From Geosiphon pyriformis (Eukaryota > Glomeromycota > Glomeromycetes > Archaeosporales > Geosiphonaceae), in NCBI GenBank assembly GCA_016748015.1, contig JAAOMT010000222.1, positions 684,609 to 748,608 of the forward strand: a stretch of 64,000 bases of DNA, written 5' to 3'. The stretch's first letter is position 1. Every line of letters starts with the position of its first letter. Below the pieces are notes generated by a model. It was not told where the DNA came from, did not search any database, and worked only from the letters and a program-made list of their open reading frames with translations. Both the position numbers and the translations under genes were made by a program. Positions 46,512-60,174 of this stretch are shown piece by piece.

Positions 46512-48430
46512 TTATTCTTTTTTTTTAATATTGAGCTCAATTGAAATCTTTTAAATCTCTTAAATTTTTTTTTTGGATTAGCACCATAATTTTTTTCTTG
46601 AAAATTACTTGGACAATATTGGTCTACAATTCTTCAAATTGGACATTAGTAATTTTTTTCAATTAATTGATAGTTACTGTATTTATTGTTGAGTATAGCA
46701 GTATTTTTGAATGGTTTTGAAACTCTGTTTGTAACCAGTATATTGCTTGTGCCTATATAAATAGATTGGTTTTTTTCATAAATTATTTAAGTTGTTGTAA
46801 TATTATTATGTTAAATATTTGTCTTGTTTTATCTGTATATAAGTTTTGAATATTGAGTTTTTCTCTCAAATAATAATAGTAAAAGTTTCTTTGAAATTGT
46901 TGTGTCTATTATTTTCAACTTTTTTTATTAACTTCTTATATAGTACTGTTATTTTTAATGTTTCTATGAATATTTTTACTTTTGTTATTATATTTTTTAC
47001 TATATTTTTATGTCTATGTATACTCTATATTATATTTTATATTGATATTTTAGTTTTTTTTCTGTGTTTTTATATTGAATAGTTTGTTAATTAATTGTAA
47101 TATTCATGTTCAGTTTTTGATATTTAATTAGTTAGAATAACTGTTAGACTAGTAAGTGAATATTGTTAGTAATTTCCTTTTTTTTTTGCTTTTATTGTAT
47201 ATATTGGTTCTTTATATACTGTTTTGGTAGATTAATTTGACATGTTTGTGTTAATGATAATGATTGGTTTCAGATCTTATAAAATTTTATTTGGTTAGAT
47301 TAGGATTTATTGTATTTTCAGTTGTAAAATATTATTAATAAATAATAATACTATATTTTGATATGGTTTTAGTCAATTACTATATGTTGTTTTAGCTAAA
47401 ATTTTGTTGTTTTATCTTAACTTATATGCTCTATTTTTTAGAATTTCTTTAATGTAAAATAAACTGTTTTATTTGGAGTTAAATTTTCTATTCCATTGTT
47501 TTTTTACTTTGGTATAACATAAAAGTACTTTGCTTCTAATTCTAAATTTGGCTAGTTTATTTGGTAACTGGTTATTATGTTATTTTTTTTGTCTTTTTTG
47601 TAACTTTTGTATATTATTAACTGCTTTTTGTCTTTTGTTTTTTAATGTTTCTATTAAGTTATATGTTCTTTTTAGCAATTTTTCTTGAAAATTGGCTTCT
47701 GTTATTGGTTCAGTTGGATATGTATTGATATTTATTTTAACTGATAATATTGCTGTTCTATTATAAATTAGTTTAAATAATATTGTTTGTATAGTATTTT
47801 GTATTATTGTCTGATAAGCAAATAATATTAATAGTATAAATAAATTCCATTTATCTTGGTTTTTTTGGCTGATTTTGGCTATCACTTTACACAATGTTCT
47901 ATTGAATCTTTCAACTAAGCTATTTTGTTTATGGATAATATATGGATAATATAATAATAATAATGGTTTTTTAATTTTGAATCTTTGATTTAATTCTGTT
48001 AATGTTCTGTTTACAAAGTAAATTTTTTGGTCTAATAGCAATTTTTTTGGACATTTATATTGACAAATTAAATTTTGGTAAACGAATTTGGCTATAGATT
48101 TTACATTTGTTTTTTGAATTGCTTTTGTTTTTGGCCATTTTGTAAGATAGTTTATAGCTACTGCTATATATTAATTGTTTTTACTGGTTATAATTAATAA
48201 TTCAATTAAGTTAATTCCAATTTAATCAAATAGTTGTTTTACTTTAATTGGTCTTAATAGTCTACTGAGTATTGTTCCTCCTTTTTTTTGACAAGCATCA
48301 CAATTTTGAACATATTAAATAATGTTTGGATATATTAATGGCCAATAATATTTTTTTCTGGTTTTTTTTATGTTTGTTTTTTTATAAAAATATTCTGCTG
48401 TTGAATCTAAATGCATATTGTACAATATTG
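46512..48430 (-). pseudogene. 3' ORF relic and integrase of element H
   Basis: Reading leftwards, integrase occupies about 48430-47560 and the 3' ORF relic about 47500-46520. The zinc finger CDxCQ is near 48285-48300. The open piece 48041-47580 holds the core end SLVERFNRTL with the catalytic Glu intact, unlike element C. An AT-rich piece between YYPY and SLVERFN adds a few residues to the usual YHPQTNGLVERF string. The rest is full of stops. Confidence 0.8.
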
Positions 48431-48639
48431 TTTCTTTCTCTGATTCTGTAATTACTCTAAATAGTTGATCTGAATTCTTTTTGTTTTTCCAATATAGTAT
48501 ATTTTGGTAAGTAATAAAATATTTTGATTGTTGTTTTATGCTGTGTTGTTCTTTTTGAAATAATTTCTTTTTAAACTGTTAAGTATTAATATAATATTAA
48601 AATTGTTAATATTTTTGTGTATTCATTTTTTGTTATATT

Positions 48640-49830
48640 TTTGAATTGAAATATTTAGATTTGTCTTATTTGTGATAAGTTATCAACATTTCCATTTTTT
48701 TTCTCTTTTTATAATATATAGTATAATTAAATAGTAATAGTTTTATTTTTTGTATGATAATTGTCTTCAAATTTTTGCTTCTTGATTGATGTCAATTCTT
48801 TGTAATCAATGTATATATCAAACTTTTGGCTTAAATATTTTTTCTATTTGATAACAGCCCAATAGATAGCTAAATATTCTAATGCTGGAGTTCTATAATT
48901 CTTCTTGACTGAACTTAAACTTTGGCTGGCATATGCTATTGAATGTTTTTATCTATTAGCTCCTAATGCTTGGCTGGATACATTAATAATAATGATAAAT
49001 AGCTTGCTATAATTTGAATAAATTAATACTAAAGCTTAAATAAGTTTTTTCTATAATATATTAAAAGTTTTTTGTTGGTTTTTAGTCTATTTGTATTTAG
49101 TGTTCTTAACTTAAAGTTAATAAAGTAATTGAGTCAGTTTAGATAAGTTTTGGATAAAGTAGTGGTAGTATTCAGTAAATTCCAAAAATGTTCTTAGTTC
49201 TATTAAGTTTGTTGGTACTAAAAAGTTTTTAACTATTTCGATTTTATTGGAATCTGTTTTGATGCCATTTTTGCTTACAACATATTCCAAAAACTTGAAT
49301 TTGGTTTTTACTAATAAAGTATTTGGTTGTATTTATTTTTAATCTGGTTTTTTTTAATTTTTTAAACACTTATTAAAGATAATGAAGATGATTATCAAAT
49401 ATTTTAAAGAATACATTGGTATTATTTAAGTTGACTATTATTGATTTCCATAATAATTCAGTATAAATAATTTTCATTAACTATTGGAAAGTAGTTAAAG
49501 CATTGGTTAAGCTAAATAGCATAACTTCAAATTCAAAATTCTCTTTTCTGATAGTAAATACTGTCTTTTTTTTGTTAGCTAGATTTATAATCACTTGTCA
49601 ATAACTACTGTTTAAGTCCAATATTCAAAACTATTTCTTTTTTTTAAAAGCATTAAATAGTTTTTGGATCTGTGGAATTGAATAGTTATTTCTACAAATA
49701 ACATTATTGAGTTTTTAGTAGTCTACACAAAAACAAATCTTTTTATTTTTTTCTATTCAAGTATTATTAGTAAAAACTATAGACTTATTAATAGTTAAAT
49801 TAATTTATTGTCTAACATATGATTAATTTC
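48640..49830 (-). pseudogene. RNase H and reverse transcriptase of element H
   Basis: No long open frame, but the reverse complement follows 41400-42540: RNase H near 48650-49100, GIKTDSNKIEIV block near 49240-49290, catalytic box near 49420 now Asn-Asn, and FSTLDLNS block near 49610. The mutations are predominantly G to A and C to T. Confidence 0.75.
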
Positions 49831-50046
49831 TTGTCAGATGATTTTATAACTAATAGATAGTATTCTGTATGCTTTTTATTTGATTGGTATTGCATTCTCA
49901 GTTTTTATTTGGTATTGAATAATGTCAATTTTGCCAAATTTATTTTTACTTGCAAAGATTTCAATGTAATTATTGAGTAATATTTTAAGTTGTATACATT
50001 AAAATAGATACAAATTTCTCAAGTTTATTTGTTTTAACTGTTTTGG

Positions 50047-50870
50047 TTATAGCAAATAATATTTTTCTTGTTTATATATGATTTGTAATATGATATTTAC
50101 ATATCTACAAAATTGTAAAAAATCTGGAATGGTAGTAAATACTTGATTCTCCACTTTAGTGTTTAAGTATTCAATAATAATTCTACTTAGTATTTCTATA
50201 GAGTTTTTAGTTGTATTGTATATTGAAATCTTAATATGTTTATGATTTTTGGCTAATATATAGAAATTGGTAATAGCAATTTCTCCTGATTTACAAATGA
50301 TGACTTTTACTTTAAAAATTTGGGATTGATTTTTCACATTTTTTTTTATAGTTAACATATACTGATTATATGGTAAAATAGAAATAAATTAATTAATAAA
50401 GATAATTTCTCCTTTATTAATTGTTTTTTCTTTTGCTATATTAACTAATATTTTTATTTTATCTGTGAATTCAAATCCACTTATTTCTCTTGCTATTATT
50501 TTTAACTCTCTTTTTATTGTCATTGATACTAACTAAGTTATTTTTACTAAAAGCAAAAATATTGTCTGTGCTATCTTTTTATTTAGTTCAATAATATATT
50601 TTTTTGGAATTATTTTGTAGTATTGCAATAATATTTTTTACATATCTTGTATCAATTATTTCTCCTCTGATATTAATCCCTTTTTTTACTAAATTAAATC
50701 TAAAGACTAATTGAATTATTGTTATTGCCAGAATTTTCAATGCTACTTTTAAATCTATGTTGATATGCAAATAAAATTCTAATCTAATGGCAGTTTTTTT
50801 AGAATATTTAAGATCAAATCTTATATTAGTATTATGTATACATTTTGGCATGATATTCTTATTATTATTG
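50047..50870 (-). pseudogene. dUTPase and beta-rich domain of element H
   Basis: The open piece 50851-50588 carries motif 1 (NTNIRFDLKYS), motif 2 (FRFNLVKKGINIRGE) and motif 3 (IIDTRYVKN, Asp and Tyr kept). The gap 50588-50400 holds motifs 4-5 with stops. Piece 50358-50047 is the following domain (NFYILAKNHKHIKISIYNT, LSRIIIEYLNTKVE). Same layout as in element C. Confidence 0.8.
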
Positions 50871-51900
50871 CTAAACTATTTAAGTTTCTGCTTTTGTGAA
50901 AAATCTGGAAGTGTGATATATTGTTTGAGATTGAAATTGTTATTGTTATTGTTGCTGTCATTGCAAACAGAGTTGGAATCATTGTTGTTATTATTATTAG
51001 AGTCTGAATTGCAATTGAATTTCAATTCTGATTTTAATATATATTTGCTAATTGGTTTTTTTTCTTTACAAATTGAATAAATTATGCATGATAGTAGATT
51101 ATAGATAAGATCACAATTATTACAATATTCAAAATTACTGAAAATTAGACAGTATTTATATAGTCTCATATTCAATTGTTTTAATCTTTGTTTTTGCTTT
51201 TTTCTAGTTAGTACTAGATCTTAGTAGTGCTTATAAAATTGTTTGGAATTATTCGTAATATTAATGAAAATGTTTAGATTAGAAATAAGAACTGTTTCAA
51301 CAGATTTTGATAAGTTGTTTTTGATTTTCAATATTTCATTGAGTTAAGTACCTTTAACTTTGACACTTATTATTTATTAGATCTTGTTTTTATTATGTAG
51401 ATAATTATTTAAATATAAAGTGCTTGGTTTTATACAGCATTAAAAAATGTTTTTTTGCTCATCCAGTTTCTAATAATAATTATATATTAATATGAAGTGT
51501 TATATGTTCCTCTTTGACCAGAAATGTTATTTCATATTTCTTTGTTAAGTAACATTTTTCTACAAGTAAAACATGGTTTTTTGTTTTATTTTCCTTGTCT
51601 TTTTAAATACTCAAAGTATTTTCTATAATATAATTTGCAATAATAATAGGTATATGTTCAGTAGTTCTCTTCTGGCAAAATCTAAGCTTTCATAGATGAA
51701 AGTTTTTTCTTATAGTCAATGTATCTAAGTGGAATATAAGCCAGTTTTTTTTTGGTTCTAATAAGTAAAATACATGCCAGCTATTGGCTAATTCTTTTAT
51801 AGTGACAGTAACTTGTGGTTTATTTTTTTATTTTTTTGTCTTAGTTTAGTATTAGTAATAGTTTATTATGGTTATTATTAGCTCATAAGATTTAATAGGG
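50871..51900 (-). pseudogene. Acidic run and cysteine-rich relic of element H
   Basis: The open piece 51175-50876 contains CNNCDLIYN, then KKPISKYILKSELKFN and a long Asn/Asp/Ser run, matching 30170-30420 in element C and 58800-59090 in element I. From 51200 to 51900 traces of the helical and earlier Cys groups remain (for example the GTACCTTT/CTTGTGG region near 51600), with no open frame. Confidence 0.65.
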
Positions 51901-54900
51901 TTTCCAAATAGATTTGTTTGTTTTTTCTTTAAATTTGATTAATAATGATGTTTGGATTGATTTGAAGTGTCTATAGATAACTGGTATTTAAGTATGTTAA
52001 CTATTTTGACTGAGCTATAGCTCTTGAATATTTTAGTCAAGCATAGTATTAGTCTTGAACAGCCAGTCATTATCAACAAAAACTTAATATTGTATGGCTT
52101 TTATAATAAGAACTTTGATGGGTGCGATAATGTTATTGACTTCAAAAAAAAAGTTGTCAATTTTGTTAATAAAAGTTTTGGTGGCTCTATTAGTGGTAAT
52201 AATTTTGGCATTGATAATATGATCAACTTGGTGACCTAATTGGTCCATAAATTGTCATGTAATGATACTGTTTGGTAAATTATTATCAAGAATTAATTTG
52301 ATAAAGTGGTGTTATGAAATGGTTTTCTTGGTATATTTAATTGCCAATATTCTGTTTTAATTACAATCAGTCTTTTGTGAGTTTTTCAATTCTATTTGTG
52401 TAATAATGTTACTTGTTATACTAAAAGCTTTCTCTTTAATGTTGTGATATAAGTTATTTCTCAATTTCTGATTATTGTATGTGTTTATATATTCTTTTTT
52501 AGAGGCTAAACTAAAATTTACTTGCTGTTTGAGGTTTTTTTTGAGGCTATCTTTGCAATTTTTTGATGTGTTTCTCTAATCTAGAAACATAAAATGTTAA
52601 TAGTCTTTAGCACTTTTCCTAATTTTCACAATAAAGCTTTTATTAATTAGTAACAACATAAATAATTTTGATCAAAAATTATTTTTTCAAGAGATTTAGC
52701 TGATAAATAATAGTTTTATTTAATAAATAATACAAGTAAGTTTCTTAACACATTGGATTCAGTTTTCAATATTCTTTTTTATTTTTTTTTGATTAAAGAT
52801 TTTTGTAAATATTTATTTTTAAAAGTAAAGACTAGAAGATAATTAAAGTAAAATTATTGAATGAATTATTTTGTTGAATAATATTATTTTTCTCAATATT
52901 AAAACTACTGTATATATACATATTTATAGTTTTATAAAAAAACACATTGTAATACTTTTTTTTGGTATTTCAACCTGGTATTTGTCACTATTACTAGTTG
53001 GTATTGGTCATTATTACTAGTTGGTACTTGCTATTATTATGAGATAGTGCTTGCTATTATATTAATTATTATCTTTCTAGGATTATTACTGTGCTATATT
53101 ATAATTAGATAATTTATATTATTTTATGATTTTTTTGCTAAATTTTTGAACCATAATAGTGGTCATCAACTTTGATATCAGTATACATAGTAGTAATCAG
53201 TTTGGTGTTAAGAGTGACTCTACTAAATAACAGAGTTTTTGATTGGTTTCTAACTCAAATAAGAAGATAGCAATTAGTAATTTGTTTTTTGTGACAGTTG
53301 TTAATAAGATGTTATTGGTAAATAGTGTTGGATTGGTTTTCAGTGATTTGAGTGTTGTGATTTCTGAAGTTACTAGTAAACTTAAATAGTTCTGAAAATT
53401 TAAGTTTTGGGTATACCTATTTTTTAAACTCTACTGGCATAATCCTAATGGCTGGTTTGATAAACTAAAAATTAGTTGGTATATTATTATCACTAATGTT
53501 CAGTTTTGTTAAGTATGTATAATTTTTAGTCTTTGGTTTCTAGTTAATATTGACATAGTATATTGAAGCAGTGTTTGAATTTGTTAGAGTTGATAAATTA
53601 CTAGTGCTAAAGTTTAATACATTGGAGATACATATATAAATTGTTGTGTTATTAGTATATAATAAAGTTGGTATAGTTTTAATAACAAATTATTGGTGTA
53701 GTTTTGGGTTTAAAATTCATGATTAGAGTTTCTATATTGGTTTTTTGATTATAAGTTATTAGATTTGAAGTAACAATCTGCTTTTAAATGGTTTTGTTTA
53801 TTACAGTAGTAGCAATTATGCATTTTTTGTTACCACAATTGATTTAATAATAATAATAATAATAGATGCAACTGATTTTGGAATCAACTTAAACTTCTTA
53901 GATTGTTGTAATATTGAGAAAACTAATAGATTGCTTAATTGTTAGTTAAGTATTTTTCTAATTTTTAGTTAATCAAATTACTGAATTGTTTCAGCTTAGA
54001 ATCCAATTCAAATGATTTATTTATGACTAAATTTATGGTTTGTGCATGATTGGCTTTAAGTTTAGCTAATTTAAAATTTCTGATATATATAACTATATCT
54101 TGAAGAGTATTTAGCTATATTGGATGTATTTGTTGTAACAAACTGCTGTATAATTCATAAATAAATTGATTCAAGATCTGTGATACTGTAAAGTAGTCAG
54201 TATTGATTGTTTAGATTTGACACAAATTTCTGTAGAAATGTCCCAAGTAAGTGGTAACTGCTTTAGTATTATCTTATTTAATTATAATGAAACTAGTTAA
54301 CAGATAATTAATACTATTATTATTGTTAAAATATTATAAAAACACAGTTTTGAATGTGTTAAAATCTTGAGATTTGTTGACAAAATTCTGGTACTATGAG
54401 TTAACTGTGTCTTATAAAAAGTAAGAAATAACTTAAAAAGCTTTAGTATTGTTTTATTTATTGGCTATAATGACTTTTACCACATTGTTTAATCATGCTT
54501 GGGCATTGTTTTCTTTATTAGTAAATTTTTTGAATTTTGTAATTAGTACATAGACTATTGATACAAGTAGTAATTGTTGTTGTAATTGCTGTTGGGTGGC
54601 AATTGGTGCTATTAGTGGTTAATTAATCAGAATAACTAAAAGTAAGTTTTGTGAAAAAATAGAAGCTAGGTTTGGATTGTTTAGGTTTGGCTAGATTTGA
54701 ACAATCAGAGTTTGAACTTCCTGATTATTTAGAATCAGATTTTGATTATTATTTTCCTGATTGCTGTTTTTTTCTGATTTGGTATTTTTTCAATAACTAA
54801 TAGATTCGAAATTTGGTTAAGATAACAGTAATTGAAATTCTAATAAGATTGTTGGTTGCAAGTTAAATTCTTTAAAAAAATTGCCATAAGTTTTTAATAA

Positions 54901-54933
54901 TTTGGTTTTTTCTTGATTATTTTAAAATAGTAC
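51901..54933 (-). pseudogene. Protease and Gag of element H (left part)
   Basis: Reverse complement of the family 2 pattern: protease region 52330-51950, Tyr/Pro/Gln-rich tail near 53500-53700, zinc knuckle region near 53760-53830, Gag core near 54250-54530 and the linker near 54560-54900. No frame longer than about 70 codons. It stops at 54933 where element I is inserted; Gag resumes at 60175. Confidence 0.7.
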
Positions 54934-54937
54934 TTAA

Positions 54938-55754
54938 TATTACTCATAAAAATTAAAAATTATAATAATAAGTAAAATAGTTAATTAGAAATAAGAATAG
55001 TAAAAAGAAGAATTCCAGGATTTTTTTTAAAAAATTGCAAAATTCTAGAATTCCAAAATTTCTCTCAAAAAATTAAAAAATTTTAAGGAATTTCATATAA
55101 TATAAATTATATATATATAGTAAAAGTTTTAAAAACAGAAAAAGTAATTTTAAAAGAATTTAATAGAGTTTATATTAATTTAAAACAATATTCTTTTCTT
55201 TAAAAGATAGTTTTTTATAACTTAAAGTGGAATTATTTCCATATTAATAAAATTATTTATTATTATTAAATCTATGTTATTATTACTTGATTAAAGAAAT
55301 ATTAATTTATTTACTTTATCAATACTTTATGTTAATAAAATTTAATATTTAATCATACTAAACCAATAGCTTTTAATTATAGCTATTAATAGAATACTAA
55401 TTTTTTATTTTTTTTTATTTTTTATTTTTATTTTTTTGTTGTTTATTAATTAATTAAAGGAATTAAGCATTAAGTATTTGATGTCAAAGATAACCTGATA
55501 AAAAACCCAAGAACAAGAATAATAATTTAAAAATAGCTTACCAAAAAGATATAACTGTTAAAATAAACCAGCCACCATACTAAAAAAAAAATTTACAGAA
55601 AAAACCATCAATTGAATCTCTGTTTATTATACAAAAGACTCAACCAAAACTTTCAGACTCTAAAATTTTCAGAAATTACTAACATTCCTAGCTATTAAGC
55701 ACTAAATTATGGATTTGTTATTTGTTTTAACACTTCAAATAATCATTTGTAACA
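54938..55754 (+). repeat. 5' LTR of element I
   Basis: TATTACTCATAAAAATT to CATTTGTAACA. Shorter GAATTCC cluster than in element C. A TATATATATAG run near 55110 is the likely TATA box. Confidence 0.9.
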
Positions 55755-55756
55755 TT

Positions 55757-55773
55757 TGGTGCTCTCTGTAAGG
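55757..55773 (+). other. Primer-binding site of element I
   Basis: TGGTGCTCTCTGTAAGG two bases after the LTR, matching the element C site at 13 of 17 or more positions. Confidence 0.7.
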
Positions 55774-58440
55774 TATAATCTAACAGAAAACCAGCACCAA
55801 CATTAATTATCTGAAAAAGTAACAAACCAAAAAATCATAAAAAAAATCATTTAAAATTTGCAAAATCTTTATTTCAATATTACCAAATTTATCTTGGACT
55901 GATAAGTAACTATTGGCCAGCAAAATTAGTTTTCAATTTCTATGTTAACAAAAAAATTAAATTCTATTTGAGAAACTAAGAAGATCTAAAAGCCACTCTT
56001 AAAAATTTCTACAATAAACTATTATAAAGCACCATACTTCTATCAAACTATCTGTTTGTATTACTAATTACAAAAATAAACAGAGAAATTAAAAAATACA
56101 TTTAACAAAGGTTTTCTATTATCTTTGCAAACAAAAGAAAATTACAAACTTCAATAGAAATACCAAGAAAAATACAACTGTCTACTTAAAAGAAACCAAG
56201 AGTTGTTTTATTTATTCATCTATTATATTATCATATACTAAATAGTATTATACACATACTATCTGAATTTATATTAACATCAATGGCAAAAACACTATTA
56301 TTCTAAGTTCTATTCCAAAATAATTAAGAGAAAGTTAAATTACTAGGAACTTATAGTAATTTCTTTGAAGAATTTAAATTGTGACCAACAACACTTTTAA
56401 AACTTTGATTACTGTTATTTCAACCAAATTTCGGATCTATTAGTTATTGGAAAGATACTGAATCAGAAGAAAAAAAAGACAATAATTAGGAAAATAATAA
56501 TCAAAACCCAATCTTAAATAACCCAGAAATATAAACTTTAATTGTTTAAACTCTAATTGTTCAAACTCTGCAAAATTCAAACAATTCAAATTTGCTCTTA
56601 TTCTTTAGCAAAACTTACCTTCAGTTATCATGATTGATCTACCAGTTGCACTAATTACTACACAATAACAACAACTTTAACAATAATTACAATAACAATA
56701 ACTTATATCAATGACATATACACTTATTGTCAAATTAAAAAAATTCACCAGCAAAGAAAATAATATCTAAACATAGTTAAAAAACATAGTCAAAGCAATT
56801 ACAACCAATAACTGGAATAACACCAAAGCTTTTTAAGCTATTTTCTACTTTTTATAAGATACTACTGACTTATAATATCAGAGTCTAATTAACAAATCAC
56901 AAATCTTTAACACATTTAAAACTGTATTTTTACAATATTTCAGTAATTACAACAACATTAATCAATTATTAACTAGTTTTACTATTATCAAACAAAATAA
57001 TATTGAAACAGTTATCACATATCTAGAACGTTTTTATCAAAATCTGTACTAAATCTAAGCAATTTAAGCTAATTATTTTATAGCAACACAGATTTTTAAC
57101 CAGTTTATTTGTAGATTATACAGTAGTTTATTATAATAAATACACTCAATGCACTCAAATACTCTTTAGAATACAGTCACATATGCTAGAAATTTTGAAT
57201 TAACCAAACTTAAAGCCAATTATGTCCAAACTGTAAATCTAATAATGAATAAATTATCTAAATTAGATACTAAATTGAAACAATTTAGCAAAGCCATTAA
57301 CCAGAAAATTAAGGAATACTTAGCTAGTAATTAGACAATTTATTAGCCTTTACAATATTATGACAATTAAGAAAATTCTAATTGTTTCCAAAATACATTG
57401 TGTCTATTATTATCATTATCAAATTAATTATGACAACAAAAAATACATAATTGTTATTATTGTGATAAATAAGACTATCTAAAAGCAGATTGTTACTCTA
57501 AATTTAATAACCAACAATCGGAAAATCAATATTAAAACCCCAATTGCCAATTTCAAACTCCAAATTATACCCAAAATCAGAAACAATATTAGTTTTATTA
57601 CTATCAAATAATGCAACAACCTATATATGTACTTCCAGTTTATTAGACTCTAGCACTAATAATTTATTAACAGTTATAGCCACAAATAATTTATCAATCC
57701 CAACAAATTCAAGCATTACTTCAAATTATTGTGTTTATATTAACTAAAAATTTAAGGCAGAAAATTATTTACACTTAGCAAAATTGAAGATTTGCAATGA
57801 TTATATATTAACCAATCTTCAGTTTTTTAAATCAATCATCAGAATTACACCAGCAGAGTTTAAAAAGTAAGCATACCCAAAACCCAAATTTCCAAAATTA
57901 TTTAAGCCTTTTGGTTACTTCAGAAAACAACTTATCCAATAACTTGAAAACCAATCACCAACCACTTATTAACAATATTCTATCAGCAATTATTACAGAA
58001 AATAAATCATTAACCACTATTTTCTCTTTTGAATTAAAAAACCAAGTAGAAACATCATTATTCAGTCAAGTCATTCTTGACATTAAACAGATTACTGCCA
58101 TATATACTGATGCCAAAGTTGATAGTCATTTTATTAAACTAATTTTTGATAGTAGATTAGCAGACAGCATTATTATATAACAATTTATGGACCAATTAGA
58201 TTGTTGGGTTAATTGTGCTGCCAGTGCCAGAATTATCATAGCCAATAAAGCAACCAAAACTCTTATTGATAAAATTAATGACTTTCCTTTTGAAGTCAAC
58301 AGTATTATTACACCAATCAAAGTTTTGATAATAGAAGCCATATAATACTAAGCTTTTATTAGTAATAATTAGCTGTTCAAGACCAATACTGTACTCAATT
58401 GGACTATACAAGAGCTATAACTTAATCAATATAGTTAGCA
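55774..58440 (+). pseudogene. Gag and protease relic of element I
   Basis: Follows 26461-29240 of element C piece by piece: Gag N-domain near 55860-56380, Gag core near 56720-57060 (KKFTSKENN traces), knuckle near 57440-57490 where Cys and His codons are partly lost, Tyr/Pro tail, then the open piece 57911-58180. That piece ends IYTDAKVDSHFIKLIFDSRLADSIII: the protease active-site Asp is kept (DSR for DSG). The segment to 58440 holds the second half. Stops are everywhere. Confidence 0.8.
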
Positions 58441-59275
58441 TACTCAGATATCAATTACTTGTGGCCATTTTAAAACAAATATTACCACCCAATTATTACT
58501 AATTAAGTTCAAAGAAAAAAAAAAACCTATCTAAGAAGCCTATCAAAGTTTCATGGACTGAAAATGAGCACAACAAACTGCTACTAATATTTTTTTAAAA
58601 TGACAAGAGAAAAAAAAAGAAGAAAATAAACCACAAGTTATTACTTTTACAGAAGAAACAAATAATGATTGGCATGTTTTATACTTGTTGGAACCAAGAA
58701 AAAAACTATCCTACTATTAAGATCTAGCATTCACTCAAAAAAAAACAAGAGCAGTATTTAGAACAATTAAATATTAAACTCTGTAAATATTGCTTAATTC
58801 TCAATAACTTTAAATATTGTAATAATTGTAATTTTATTTATAATTCACTATCATGCATAATCTATTCAATTTCTGAAGAAAAAAAACCAATTAACAAGTG
58901 TATTTTGGAATCAGAATTGAAATTTAATTGTGATTCAGACTTTAATAATGATAACAACAATAATTCCAATTTCATTTACAATAGCAACAACAATAGTTTT
59001 ATCTTTATTTACAATAGCAACAACAACAACAACAACAATAACAATTCAAACTCTGATTACAACTCTAAACAATATATTATGCTTCCAGATCTTTTAAAGA
59101 AGCAAAAACTTAAATAGTTCAACAATAATAATAAAAATATTATGTCAGAACACATGTATAATACCAATGCAGAATTTAATTTTAGATATCTAAGAAAAAC
59201 TGCCATCAGATTAGAACCTTATTCACATACTAGTATAGATTTAAGAGATTTAAAAGATCTTGATAGAGCTCAATA
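58441..59275 (+). pseudogene. Cys/acidic region and truncated dUTPase of element I
   Basis: The last Cys group is visible near 58780-58850 (CKYC, FKYCNNCNFIYN). The open piece 58905-59117 is the Asn/Asp/Ser run. dUTPase starts near 59140 (SEHMYNTNAEFNFRYLRKTA) and is cut after TSIDL; the frame then runs into DRAQY, which is the box before the PPT. The junction is the deletion breakpoint. Confidence 0.75.
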
Positions 59276-59292
59276 TTAAAAAAAAAGAATAT

Positions 59293-60170
59293 TATTACTC
59301 ATAAAAATTAAAAATTATAATAATAGATAAAATAGCCAATCAGAAATAAGCATAGTAAAAAAGAGAATTCCAAATTTTTTTTTAGAAAATTACAGAATTA
59401 CAGAATTCCAAAATTTCTTTTAAAAAATTACAGGATTTCAGAATTCCAAAATTGCTCTTAAAAAATTGCAGGATTTTAAAAAATTTCATATAACATAAAT
59501 TATATATATAGTGAGAATATTAAAAGCAGAAAAAGTAATTCCAGAAGAACTTAATAGAGTTTATATTAATTTAGAACAATACCCTTTCCTTCAAAAAATA
59601 GTTTTCTATAACTTGAAGTAGAATTATTCTCATATTAATAAAATTATCTATTATTATCAAATCTATGTTATTATTACTTGATTAAAAAAATATTAATCTA
59701 TTTTACTCTATTAATACTCCATATTAATAAAATCTAATACTTAACTATACTAGACCAATAGCTTTTGATCATGGCTATTAATAAGATATTAATTTCTTAT
59801 TTTTATTTTTTTATTTTTTTTATTTTTTTTTATTTTTTTTATTTTATTTCTTTGTTGTTTACTAATTAATTAAAAAATTTAAGCACTGAGTAATTAACAT
59901 TAAGAATAGCCTGGTAAAAAACTTAAGAACAAAGATAAAAATTTAATGATAGCTTATTAAAAGAGCATAACTGCCAGAATAAACTGGCCACCATATTAAA
60001 AAAAAAATTTACAGAAAAAATTATTAATTGAATTTTTGTTTATTATATAAAAGACTCAACCAAAATCTTTAAACTCCAAAACTTTTAGAAATTACCAACA
60101 TTTCCAGCTATTGAGCACTAAATTATGAGTTTGTTATTTGTTTTAACATCCTAAATTATTACCTATAATA
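59293..60170 (+). repeat. 3' LTR of element I
   Basis: TATTACTCATAAAAATT to ACCTATAATA. About 60 bp longer than the 5' LTR because the GAATTCC cluster has extra units (59360-59480). Confidence 0.88.
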
Positions 60171-60174
60171 TTAG

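Larger units (their letters stand above)
54938..60170 (+). mobile_element. Pol-deleted family 2 element I
   Basis: LTRs 54938-55754 (817 bp) and 59293-60170 (878 bp), flanked by TTAA (54934-54937) and TTAG (60171-60174). The internal part is only 3.5 kb: PBS, Gag, protease, Cys/acidic region and the first 40 codons of dUTPase, then an abrupt jump at about 59250 to the conserved box before the PPT. RT, RNase H, integrase and the 3' ORF are absent. Both LTRs and the target duplication are present, so the deletion either came before insertion (mobilised by another copy) or after it. Confidence 0.88.

Noticed and set aside
46846-47082. 78-codon hydrophobic frame on the plus strand
   Set aside because: T-rich strand of the decayed element H; hydrophobicity comes from TTT/ATT/TTA codons.
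50787-51080. Leu-rich plus-strand frame
   Set aside because: Antisense of the Asn/Asp-rich run of element H (AAT/AAC read as ATT/GTT/TTG).
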